Shown: positions 48,656 to 55,436 of the stretch, piece after piece
How positions within the stretch are numbered: position 1 is the first letter of the stretch
How the letters are laid out: each line of letters begins with the position of its first letter
Assembly: GCF_012584455.1 (NCBI RefSeq)
Contig: NZ_JABAEB010000002.1
Coordinates: forward strand, 62,001 to 126,000
From: Shewanella oncorhynchi
Lineage (GTDB): Bacteria; Pseudomonadota; Gammaproteobacteria; Enterobacterales; Shewanellaceae
DNA: 64,000 nucleotides
Reading direction: 5' to 3'
Made by a program: the position numbers and the translations under genes
Notes under the pieces: model-generated
Databases searched by the model: none
Told to the model about the DNA's origin: nothing
The model's input: the letters and a program-made list of their open reading frames with translations, nothing else

Positions 48656-49501
48656 TCACGCCTCTTGGGCGATGAATAACTCAGCTTGCTGACTCAAGGT
48701 CGCCTCGTCCCAACCTAGCTCGGCAAACACGGTTTCCCACTCGGACTCGAGCTCGGTTTCTATGCTGAGCCGAGTTTGAGTTATTGGATGTGTAAAGGTG
48801 AGTTTTTTTGCGATAAGCCACAGGCGATTAATACTGAAATGCTCACGAAAAAATGCATTTTGCTTACCGTCGCCATGGGTGGTATCACCGACGATGGGGT
48901 GACGTAAATGTGCCATATGCCTTCTGAGCTGATGCTTACGCCCCGTTTTAGGACTCAAGCGTACCAGTGCGAATCGGCTAGTGGGATATCGACCTGACGG
49001 ATACGGAATTTCAGTATTGAGTAACGGCTCATACGCCGTCACAGCCTCCTGCGCCGCTTTATTAGGATCGGCATTCTTATCGCCTAATTCATCCAACTCA
49101 ACCTTAAGCGCATAGTCTAAAATACCGCTCTCATGCATATTACCGCGCACTAAAGCCAGATATTGTTTTTCAACCGTATGGGAGGCAAATTGCTCACACA
49201 GAGCATTGGCCACTTCACTACTCTTGGCAAACAAGAGCACGCCGGATGTCGGCCTGTCGAGACGATGTACAGGAAACACATGACAGCCCACTAAGTCACG
49301 GGTCAGCTGCATGGCAAAAAATCGCTCCCGACGCGCTAAATAACTGCGGTGGACCAATAAGCCTGCGGGTTTATGAATTGCCACTAAATGCTCATCTTCA
49401 TAAAGAATTTCAATCTCAGGCGCCTGCTCTTCTGAATCATCCTCTTGGGATACATTCACTGCATTTTCAGGCGTTTCAAGCCAGATATCATCTTGATTCA
49501 T
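48656..49501 (-). CDS. truC: tRNA pseudouridine(65) synthase
   Basis: TruC isomerises uridine 65 in tRNA-Ile and tRNA-Asp. The protein (281 residues) is an RluA-family enzyme: it has 'LVAIHKPAGLLVHRS', the catalytic Asp in 'HRLDRPTSGVLLFAKS' (about residue 82), 'LSPKTGRKHQLRRHMAHL' and 'HPIVGDTTHGDG'. It is longer than E. coli TruC (260) because of an acidic N-terminal leader (about residues 1-28). An internal start is possible, but none has a clear ribosome-binding site. It overlaps yqcC by 14 bp. Confidence 0.92.
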   Translation of the reverse strand: MNQDDIWLETPENAVNVSQEDDSEEQAPEIEILYEDEHLVAIHKPAGLLVHRSYLARRERFFAMQLTRDLVGCHVFPVHRLDRPTSGVLLFAKSSEVANALCEQFASHTVEKQYLALVRGNMHESGILDYALKVELDELGDKNADPNKAAQEAVTAYEPLLNTEIPYPSGRYPTSRFALVRLSPKTGRKHQLRRHMAHLRHPIVGDTTHGDGKQNAFFREHFSINRLWLIAKKLTFTHPITQTRLSIETELESEWETVFAELGWDEATLSQQAELFIAQEA

Positions 49502-49829
49502 TTAACAACATATCCAATTCATTCAATAGGCTAATTAAAGTTTGGCGCGGGGGCATATCCAGCCAAACATGTTCAGCCATAGGGGCAATCGCAATTTGAG
49601 TCGGCAATGGCGCCCCCGTTTCGATTAAAGTCTGCATTCTAGGCAGCAAAATAAACTGCAGCCACTGCTCAAGGGGCATAAGATCACAGGCAAAAGGTGC
49701 TGTGCTTGCCATTGCAGCGGCAGAAGGCGCTTGCTCAGACCACAACTCGGCCGCTTGCAGCGCGTGGGTAATCTGAGCCAATTTAGCTTGGGTTTGACTG
49801 TATAACATAGCTTTCAGATCCATTCTCAT
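49488..49829 (-). CDS. yqcC: YqcC family protein
   Basis: This small helical protein (113 residues) of unknown function belongs to the YqcC (DUF446) family, always found next to truC. Visible family features are 'LAQITHALQAAELWSEQAPS', 'PFACDLMPLEQWLQFILLPRM' and a C-terminal leucine-rich helix. I start at the ATG at 49829 (MRMDLKAML); the open frame goes back to 49862. The stop overlaps the truC start by 14 bp, so the two are translationally coupled. Confidence 0.87.
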   Translation of the reverse strand: MRMDLKAMLYSQTQAKLAQITHALQAAELWSEQAPSAAAMASTAPFACDLMPLEQWLQFILLPRMQTLIETGAPLPTQIAIAPMAEHVWLDMPPRQTLISLLNELDMLLNESR

Positions 49830-49971
49830 GTTAGCCCTGTGTGATTCAAGAACTCCCCACAATTCACTGGCCGAATAGGTCGATTAAAGTGCCGCAATCA
49901 TACCATCCAGACGCACTTCCCCCTATAATGGCGCCAATTTATTGAGCCTCTTTGATTGATATGGCAGCCAA

Positions 49972-50985
49972 ATGACTGAAATTACTACTTTAAGCCAGTT
50001 TTTAACCACAGCCAAAACCCAGTTCCAAGTGTATGATCTTGGCCGTAGGGTGCAACATATTGATATGCTCGCGTTTCACCAAATCGAATCTCTGTCAGCC
50101 CCTTATCCTTATCCCATTCAAGGGCATGCACAATTTGCTATTGTCTTTTGGGATGCGAGCCAGCAACACTTTATTTGGTTTCTAAAACTGGCGTTAGATG
50201 AGCAAGGATTACTGTCGCCTGCACCGCGCTCACAATTTATCGAAATGATATTAGCGGCATTAGGGCAAGATCCCACTCAGCCACTCAGTGATGAGCAGCA
50301 AGAACGACTCGCGAATAATCCGTTTAATTTCAAGCCAAGCCAGGAAAAACTTGCCGTATTTAACGCACTCGTTCGTAAACAACTTGGCCAGCGCGCTTCA
50401 TCACAATACGAGTTTGCCGTGCAATATCTGTCAGGCCAAATTGCCCCATCACAATGGCAACATATTGGAATGCAAGGCATAGCCGATGTGTGTGTACGCA
50501 CAAAAGAATTTGATCATGAGCAGCACTTGGTATCGAGTTTTGATACAGCCGCCATCGAAGTGCAAATCGCCCTATGCCAATGCCTTGAACACTTACTGAT
50601 TAGCGACACACTCGCCGATAAGATTCTCGCGAAACTTCAAGACGCAGCGCCAGAACACCAAGCCTATTTCCTTCGCGCTTTGGCTTCTAGCGCCAAACAC
50701 AGCCAAAAAGCGTTTGCGCATCTACACGGCCAATCCTCTTTAGATACCAATGCCCTCATCAGCATTGCCGGACGTAACTGGTCGGTATTAAAACAAGATT
50801 CAAGTCGCAGTCTTTACTTAGAAGCTCTGGCACTGCAGCCCCAAGCCTTTTTTAATCAGGTCTTTGCTGATATTGTGGCTATTCCTAGTTTGCGCAATCA
50901 ACTACTAGGCGAATTAAGAAATCCCAATCGAAGTGTTCAACTATCACAAGCCATAGGTGGTTTGTTTAAGGCAGCTAGCAAATGA
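49972..50985 (+). CDS. DUF3549 family protein
   Basis: The 337-residue soluble protein matches my memory of DUF3549, a family seen in Shewanella, Vibrio and relatives and of unknown function. It opens 'TLSQFLTTAKTQFQVYDLGRR', has an aromatic-rich early region ('FAIVFWDASQQHFIWFLKL'), and continues as regularly spaced helices that may form HEAT-like repeats (about 140-330). A perfect TATAAT lies at 49924-49929 upstream, without a good -35. It is divergent from yqcC and overlaps the next gene as ATGA. Confidence 0.8.
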   Translation: MTEITTLSQFLTTAKTQFQVYDLGRRVQHIDMLAFHQIESLSAPYPYPIQGHAQFAIVFWDASQQHFIWFLKLALDEQGLLSPAPRSQFIEMILAALGQDPTQPLSDEQQERLANNPFNFKPSQEKLAVFNALVRKQLGQRASSQYEFAVQYLSGQIAPSQWQHIGMQGIADVCVRTKEFDHEQHLVSSFDTAAIEVQIALCQCLEHLLISDTLADKILAKLQDAAPEHQAYFLRALASSAKHSQKAFAHLHGQSSLDTNALISIAGRNWSVLKQDSSRSLYLEALALQPQAFFNQVFADIVAIPSLRNQLLGELRNPNRSVQLSQAIGGLFKAASK

Positions 50986-51368
50986 TGTCAGATTTACTGT
51001 TAATTATTGGCCTCGTCGTGATTGCCGCATTCTTTTGGCAACTACGCCAAATGGCAGAGTTGAGCCGTATTTTTGCCGAAAAAGAATGTTGGCGACAAAA
51101 AGTTCAACTGTTAGCCATTGCCATGGAAACTGCCCGCCCTAGCATTGGCGGCACGACGGGGATCTGCTGGAAGGCGAAATATTTATTTGAATTCAGCACC
51201 GACGGCATTAACCAATACCGTGGCCATATTTGGATGCAAGGCAAGAAAATTCAAAAGATTGAATGGCCTATCTTCCCTGAGCCCGAATGGCAAGAAGCGC
51301 CGACGTCACAGGGTAAGTTTGGCGGGTGTGGTACGCAAAGTGGTTGTAACTCAGGCAAATGCCATTAA
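50982..51368 (+). CDS. DUF3301 family membrane-anchored protein
   Basis: The 128-residue protein has one N-terminal membrane helix ('LLLIIGLVVIAAFFW', residues 5-19), a soluble region with 'YLFEFSTDGINQYRGHIWMQG', and a Cys-rich tail ('GGCGTQSGCNSGKCH') with four residues able to bind metal or form disulfides. The tail contains no CXXCH, so it is not a heme site. The start overlaps the DUF3549 stop (ATGATG), so the pair is translationally coupled. Function unknown. Confidence 0.82.
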   Translation: MMSDLLLIIGLVVIAAFFWQLRQMAELSRIFAEKECWRQKVQLLAIAMETARPSIGGTTGICWKAKYLFEFSTDGINQYRGHIWMQGKKIQKIEWPIFPEPEWQEAPTSQGKFGGCGTQSGCNSGKCH

Positions 51369-51379
51369 GCTTTTATCGA

Positions 51380-51414
51380 CAATGTTGGCTCAAATAAAAT
51401 GTGAGCCAACATTG
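51380..51414 (+). terminator. Long hairpin after the DUF3549-DUF3301 genes
   Basis: CAATGTTGGCTCA (51380-51392) is the exact complement of TGAGCCAACATTG (51402-51414), a 13-bp stem with a 9-base loop, 12 bp after the stop. There is no T-run, so termination is probable but not certain. Confidence 0.6.
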
Positions 51415-51464
51415 AGAATAATCAGTCATTCTCTGGTGCTACAAAATAACTCACTGTAAAAGTT

Positions 51465-51893
51465 AAAAAAGAAAGGGCGCGGCCCTAAAGCCACGCCCTC
51501 CTATTCTCTGTTAAGCTATCCCGCTATTTTTGTGCTCCCTGCACCATCCATGCGTCAATCTGCGTCCTGCTTCATCCCTGCTCAATCCTTGAGGTCCTTG
51601 TACTCATGTACTTCCCTATCTCTTGGTCATCCAGTCCCAAGCTTGCTCTTTCCTGAGCGGTTCCATCATCATCCATGAAACGGGTATTGCATCCATTCAA
51701 TTTCAATTGCACTCCCTGTGCCATTGCCATCCTATGCAATGAGTCTATCAATCCTTGATAGTCTCCCTTCCTTGGCATTGGCTCTCTTTCATCCTGAAAG
51801 GCATATATCCCTATCTTTCCTTAAGTAACATTCCTTAGTCACTGTTCGATCATCCTGATCGCCAACATCCTGTTGCCCGCAATTCCTTCTACA
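51465..51893 (-). ncRNA. csrB: CsrB-type CsrA-sequestering small RNA, copy 1
   Basis: On the minus strand this roughly 430-nt region is packed with about 25 GGA motifs, many in perfect mini-hairpins with GGA as the loop: 51847-51861 (CGATCA-TCC-TGATCG on the plus strand) and 51863-51875 (CAACA-TCC-TGTTG). Minus-strand loops read CAGGAT, the CsrB repeat. CsrB RNAs bind many CsrA dimers through such loops and relieve CsrA control of carbon storage, motility and biofilm genes. The 3' end is an intrinsic terminator (GGGCGCGGC / GCCACGCCC, 51475-51498) with ten mostly-T bases after it. The start near 51893 is inferred from TAGAAT (51900-51905). No protein frame fits. Confidence 0.88.
51475..51498 (-). 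terminator. Intrinsic terminator of csrB copy 1
   Basis: A 9-bp stem (51475-51483 with 51490-51498, one G-U pair in the RNA) and a 6-base loop are followed on the minus strand by TTTCTTTTTT (51465-51474). Confidence 0.9.
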
Positions 51894-51897
51894 AGAT

Positions 51898-51907
51898 GAA
51901 TTCTACG
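51898..51907 (-). promoter_or_regulatory. Inferred -10 region of csrB copy 1
   Basis: The minus strand reads CGTAGAATTC, containing the -10-like TAGAAT. The identical ten bases occur at 52936-52945 before copy 2. No good -35 is visible, which fits an activator-dependent promoter. Transcription would start near 51893. Confidence 0.6.
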
Positions 51908-52063
51908 CCAACCAACGAAAGTACTCATTGTGGATTATTTAAAATGTTAACAAAAATGGTGAGCTCAACTGATAACAAACAGGTTAACCTACTGATATTA
52001 ATATAAATAATAACAACCCCCAAGACATAACCATCCTTTTAACCTACAAATTACTTACATACT

Positions 52064-52081
52064 TGTAGGAGATCTCTTACA
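52064..52081 (-). promoter_or_regulatory. GacA/UvrY upstream activating site of csrB copy 1
   Basis: TGTAGGAGATCTCTTACA is an 18-bp near-perfect palindrome that fits the GacA/UvrY consensus TGTAAG-N6-CTTACA. Its centre lies about 179 bp upstream of the inferred csrB start, the spacing known for GacA sites at rsmY/rsmZ-type genes. It implies control by the BarA-UvrY two-component system. Confidence 0.85.
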
Positions 52082-52194
52082 CGGAGGATGGCAATTCGAA
52101 TCAAAAGTAAGCAAAACGCTAGATGTCTCCCCTGAGGACTTATGCATAAACCGCTATCGCTCAAAATTCGACAAGCATTCGGCGCATGACCAGA

Positions 52195-52255
52195 ACACAG
52201 ACAACACAGACAACACAGACAACACAGACAACACAGACAACACAGACAACACAGA
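52195..52255. repeat. 9-bp minisatellite between the two csrB genes
   Basis: The unit ACACAGACA is repeated perfectly about 6.8 times. It lies about 115 bp upstream of the copy 1 activator site and about 140 bp beyond the copy 2 terminator. It encodes nothing credible. Copy number is likely to vary between strains by slippage. Confidence 0.95.
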
Positions 52256-52392
52256 GAGTAAATCATTGGGCAATAAGAGAAGTAGGACTGGTGAACATGC
52301 TTTACGGTGAGAAGTCTTTAAGCAGAGTTAAGATAAAGTCTGTGTGAATAGCGTTATAGCTTGGCAAAGCCAGATTAATGCTGAAAATGAAC

Positions 52393-52931
52393 CAAAGAAA
52401 AGGGCGCAACTAAAGTGCGCCCCATTTATCCTTTGTAAGCCGTCCTGCTCGATTTGTGCTCCCTGCACCATCCATGCGTCTGCTTGCGTCCTGCATCGTC
52501 CCTGTAATTCCTTTTTGTCCCTGTGTATCAAACTTACGTGAGATAACACTCAGTCCCTTGACCTGTAAATCCTTTTTACAGAGCCTGTCACTTCCTATGA
52601 CGTATTCCTATTGCATCCTGCAAAATTTATTTTCCATAGATTAGTACAAGCTGTTCACCCTTATACTTTATCCTTATCTCGACACATCCTGTTTCGAGTT
52701 CATGCTTAATCCTTAAGCGTGTCCTGTATTCTTCCTGAAATTCATCATCCTGACGATAAAACTCACTGTCCCTAATCATCCTTGAAAAGCAATCCTGCTT
52801 TTCCTTAGCCTATCCTAGGCGAATGACAGTTTTCCTACCGTCAGCGATTTCAACCTTGAAATCTTAATTCGTTGCTTCTTGCGTCCCTTTGGCCTGTTTC
52901 GCTTTCCTTGCTATCCATTTGCTTTGGCCAT
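52393..52931 (-). ncRNA. csrB: CsrB-type CsrA-sequestering small RNA, copy 2
   Basis: This second RNA gene, about 540 nt long, has roughly 28 GGA motifs on the minus strand. Perfect mini-hairpins with GGA in the loop include 52563-52581, 52611-52623 (TTGCA-TCC-TGCAA), 52704-52718 (GCTTAA-TCC-TTAAGC), 52785-52802 and 52808-52820. It shares an identical 28-bp block near its 3' end with copy 1 (52453-52480 and 51529-51556). It ends in an intrinsic terminator (52402-52422) with a T-rich tail. It is longer than E. coli CsrB (369 nt). The start is inferred from TAGAAT at 52938-52943. Confidence 0.87.
52402..52422 (-). terminator. Intrinsic terminator of csrB copy 2
   Basis: GGGCGCA (52402-52408) pairs with TGCGCCC (52416-52422) around a 7-base loop. 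On the minus strand TTTTCTTT follows (52394-52401). Confidence 0.88.
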
Positions 52932-53100
52932 GAGTGAATTCTACGTTAACCCTAACGTTTTTGTTCGGCTCAAAGAACGGACTACAAAATTAATTACGGA
53001 CCAACCAAAGGAAAATAAATACAACCCAATGATTCTATTTAAAATTAAATGTTGCAGAACAAAAAACAATCAAAAAGAAAACATTATGTCCTACAACGTT

Positions 53101-53118
53101 TGTAAGCGATCTCTCACA
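53101..53118 (-). promoter_or_regulatory. GacA/UvrY upstream activating site of csrB copy 2
   Basis: TGTAAGCGATCTCTCACA matches TGTAAG-N6-CTTACA with one mismatch. It shares GATCTCT and a following CACGG with the copy 1 site. Its centre is about 178 bp upstream of the inferred start of copy 2, the same spacing within one base as for copy 1. Confidence 0.85.
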
Positions 53119-53149
53119 CGGGCATGGGCATCTCACTCTGGCAATTTTT

Positions 53150-53455
53150 TTAACGTTTAAAAAAGCGGCGGATCATCTGCGCAAACATCACCCAATCTGC
53201 CATCAAACTGTAAAAAGGATACTGAAATGTCGCGGGTCGATTCTTCTCAAATACGAAGTGTCCCACCCACGCAAAACCATAACCAACAATAGGAATGAAC
53301 CAACATAGCCACCAGGCTTGTGAAACCAAGGCAATGCCAATCAGCAGCAGAACTAAACAACTGCCAACAAAGTGTAATTGCCGACAAATCGGGTGCTGGT
53401 GTTGGGATAAATAGAAAGGATAAAAATCGGCGAAACGTTTATAAGAGTTAGTCAT
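53150..53455 (-). CDS. DUF962 / Mpo1-like membrane protein
   Basis: The 101-residue protein has two closely spaced membrane helices ('LHFVGSCLVLLLIGIALVSQ' and 'WLCWFIPIVGYGFAWVGHF') and the DUF962 histidine-containing segments ('YLSQHQHPICRQLHFVG' and 'VGHFVFEKNRPATFQYP'). The yeast relative Mpo1 is an iron-dependent dioxygenase acting on 2-hydroxy fatty acids; the bacterial role is untested. The ATG at 53455 overlaps the upstream GNAT gene by 8 bp, so translation is coupled. Confidence 0.88.
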   Translation of the reverse strand: MTNSYKRFADFYPFYLSQHQHPICRQLHFVGSCLVLLLIGIALVSQAWWLCWFIPIVGYGFAWVGHFVFEKNRPATFQYPFYSLMADWVMFAQMIRRFFKR

Positions 53456-54086
53456 CTTGTTGAACCGAATAGAATAAAAGTTGGCCATGAATACTGCCAA
53501 TACTCAGCTCGCCTATGGATACAAAGTCATGCTGAGTAAACAGTTGCAAGTGGTTCTCCTGAGCGATAAACACACCAATGCCATCCAAATCAGGCTGCTC
53601 ATCACACCAACTCACCACAGCTTGCACTAACTTATGTCCAAGTCCTTTGTGCTGTTCATTTGGTGCAAGAGCAATAAACTGCAAAATACCGCAGTGCTTA
53701 CTGGGTAAAAGTTCAATAATACTGGACTCTTTGTTCATTAGTGCTTGAGTCGATTGCCAACCTGTACCTAACAACATCTTTAAGCGCCAATGCCAATAAC
53801 GCCCTTCCCCTAAAGGCACTTCTTGAGTAACTACACAGGCTAACCCAAAGAGTCTTTCATGGTCGAATAAACCAATGAGGGCTTGTTTTTGTTGCCATAA
53901 CGTATTGAGTTCTTCCCTGATTGCGGCGCGCAATTTTTGCTCATAAGCGGCTTTGTCTGAGGTAAAGAGTGAATCGACAAAAAAAGGATCATCATGGTAA
54001 GCGTTATAGAGAATAGAAGCGGCAATGCGTAAGTCTTCCGCGGTCAAATAGACTGCGCGGCAGTCCTCCAGAATTTCATTGTCCAT
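53448..54086 (-). CDS. GNAT-family N-acetyltransferase
   Basis: The protein (212 residues) has the GNAT acetyl-CoA-binding region near residues 135-160: 'LQFIALAPNEQHKGLGHKLV', including the Q/RxxGxG/A-type loop (QHKGLG). A later beta-strand and helix ('DGIGVFIAQENHLQLFTQHDFV') are typical of the fold's C terminus. The N-terminal part is helical and aromatic-rich. I start at the ATG at 54086, which has AAGGA nine bases upstream. The substrate cannot be told. Confidence 0.87.
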   Translation of the reverse strand: MDNEILEDCRAVYLTAEDLRIAASILYNAYHDDPFFVDSLFTSDKAAYEQKLRAAIREELNTLWQQKQALIGLFDHERLFGLACVVTQEVPLGEGRYWHWRLKMLLGTGWQSTQALMNKESSIIELLPSKHCGILQFIALAPNEQHKGLGHKLVQAVVSWCDEQPDLDGIGVFIAQENHLQLFTQHDFVSIGELSIGSIHGQLLFYSVQQDD

Positions 54087-54232
54087 CGTTAGCATTCCTT
54101 GACTTAGCTCACACTTTTTATGCGTAACTGTTAATCTACCAAGGAAACTAAAAAGTGCAAATTTTAATCATAGATTGCATTTTTCAATCAGGCGCTTACT
54201 CTAAACGAAGGCACTATACTGAAAAGGAAATA

Positions 54233-54469
54233 ATGATGGATACAACTCCAGTAGACTTAAGCCACTTGTTTGAGCAACTCGGTTTAGACAGTAGCGACGA
54301 GGCCATAGCGCAGTTTATTGCAACCCATGATATCGACCATCACATCCATTTAAGCCAAGCGCCCTTTTGGACCCCTGCCCAAAAGAGCTTTATCATTGAA
54401 GGTTTAGAAGCCGATGCCCTCTGGACTGAGCCCATTGAGCAATTAGACACTCAGCTACGTAAACGATAA
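54233..54469 (+). CDS. DUF2789 family small protein
   Basis: This 78-residue acidic protein resembles DUF2789, a family of small cytoplasmic proteins of unknown function in gammaproteobacteria. It shows 'LSHLFEQLGLDSSDEAIAQF', then 'LSQAPFWTPAQKSFI' and a terminal 'EADALWTEPIEQLD'. I start at the tandem ATGs at 54233 because AAAGGA lies five bases upstream; the open frame extends 26 codons further without a ribosome-binding site. It is convergent with the DUF3192 gene 11 bp away. Confidence 0.82.
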   Translation: MMDTTPVDLSHLFEQLGLDSSDEAIAQFIATHDIDHHIHLSQAPFWTPAQKSFIIEGLEADALWTEPIEQLDTQLRKR

Positions 54470-54480
54470 GACTCGTTGGT

Positions 54481-54888
54481 TCAGATTTTACCGTAAGCCG
54501 TTTCACCCCAACCCACTAAGGCATTGTTGCTCAGCACGATAGGCGTGCATTCATCCTTAGTGGTTTTTCCATCGCCATTATTACGCTGGGTACGATAAAA
54601 CAACACTAAGACTTCTTTATTGGCTTCACCTTGTTGAGCACTTTGTTGAATATAGGCTTCACTAAAATCAGCGGTGCCCATTAAGATCATCACTTGGTCT
54701 TTAGGCATACCTAAGCTCAGTTTGGTTAAGTTAGTGCGATTTTTATCCTGCACTTTCTCCCAAGATTCGCTGCTATCCCAGCCCGATTCTCCATCACCGA
54801 CATTGACCACGCAGCCGCTAAGACCTAAGCTTGCGAGCCCTAAAAAAGTGATGGCGATAAGTTTGTTATTCAATTTATGGTTCATCAT
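54481..54888 (-). CDS. DUF3192 family lipoprotein
   Basis: The protein (135 residues) has a lipoprotein signal peptide ending in lipobox LSGC (Cys near residue 22), then an acidic linker ('NVGDGESGWDSSESWE'). A small BamE/OmlA-like domain follows, with 'LSLGMPKDQVMILMGTADFSEA' and 'VLVLFYRTQ'. This is the DUF3192 pattern known from Shewanella and Vibrio; function unknown. I begin at the tandem ATGs at 54888; the frame extends upstream but lacks a signal-peptide match there. Confidence 0.85.
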   Translation of the reverse strand: MMNHKLNNKLIAITFLGLASLGLSGCVVNVGDGESGWDSSESWEKVQDKNRTNLTKLSLGMPKDQVMILMGTADFSEAYIQQSAQQGEANKEVLVLFYRTQRNNGDGKTTKDECTPIVLSNNALVGWGETAYGKI

Positions 54889-55052
54889 GTGACATCCTGT
54901 GTAATTATTATTGAAGCTTAAAAAATGGTATTTCGGCTGGACAATAAGCAAAATAAATGCCACAAGACAACACACTGTTTTTAAATGAAAAAATTAATTA
55001 TCATTTTAAAATTGGTTTAAATAATTCAACAAATTAAGGAATTTTGCTAATT

Positions 55053-55436
55053 ATGAGTCCCCTTGACCAAGTATTAGCGGCCGCACGTTCGCTCGAAGCC
55101 TGCGGTAAAGTACCGAGCCTTGCCTTAATTAAAACCCGTTTAGGTAGTAGCCTACCTTTACCTATATTGATCCAAGGCTTACAGCAATTTAAATCTATGC
55201 CTAAGGCAGATCGCGAGCGTTTAACTGAGTTGCAAACTATCAGCCCTACAACTGACGTTCCCGCAACTAACGATACCTTAACCCTTGCAGTGCTCGCCGA
55301 GCGCCTGCAGATGCAACAGGCGTATTTTGAACGTCATGCTGAGCAGCAAAAAACAGAAATAATGCAATTAAAAAACGAACTGCTTGAACTTAAACAACGC
55401 ATCAACTTATTAGAAATCCAAGGAAAAACAGCTTAA
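55053..55436 (+). CDS. Unknown small protein, KfrA-like layout, coupled to a zinc-ribbon protein
   Basis: I do not recognise a family. The protein (127 residues) has an N-terminal helical region ('VLAAARSLEACGKVPSLALIKTRL') that looks like the start of a winged or KfrA-type DNA-binding domain. A linker rich in Thr and Pro and a C-terminal heptad coiled-coil follow ('QKTEIMQLKNELLELKQRI'). The ATG at 55053 has AAGGA 12 bases upstream; a TTG at 55044 is too close to it. The stop overlaps the next gene's start as TAATG. Confidence 0.7.
   Translation: MSPLDQVLAAARSLEACGKVPSLALIKTRLGSSLPLPILIQGLQQFKSMPKADRERLTELQTISPTTDVPATNDTLTLAVLAERLQMQQAYFERHAEQQKTEIMQLKNELLELKQRINLLEIQGKTA

Noticed and set aside
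51572..51778. Minus-strand frame of 68 codons within csrB copy 1
   Set aside because: The hairpin pattern, terminator and activator site explain this DNA as structured RNA; the peptide resembles nothing and has no ribosome-binding site.
52051..52266. Minus-strand frame encoding a Cys-Cys-Leu repeat
   Set aside because: It is only the 9-bp minisatellite read as protein, overlaps the csrB activator site and has no ribosome-binding site.
51529..52480. The two 28-bp identical blocks as ends of an insertion sequence or integration site
   Set aside because: There is no transposase or integrase frame between them. The blocks sit at the same place in two paralogous RNA genes, so gene duplication explains them.
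52344..52644. Several short overlapping frames within csrB copy 2
   Set aside because: They occur on both strands, mutually overlap, and run through the terminator and GGA hairpins of the RNA gene.
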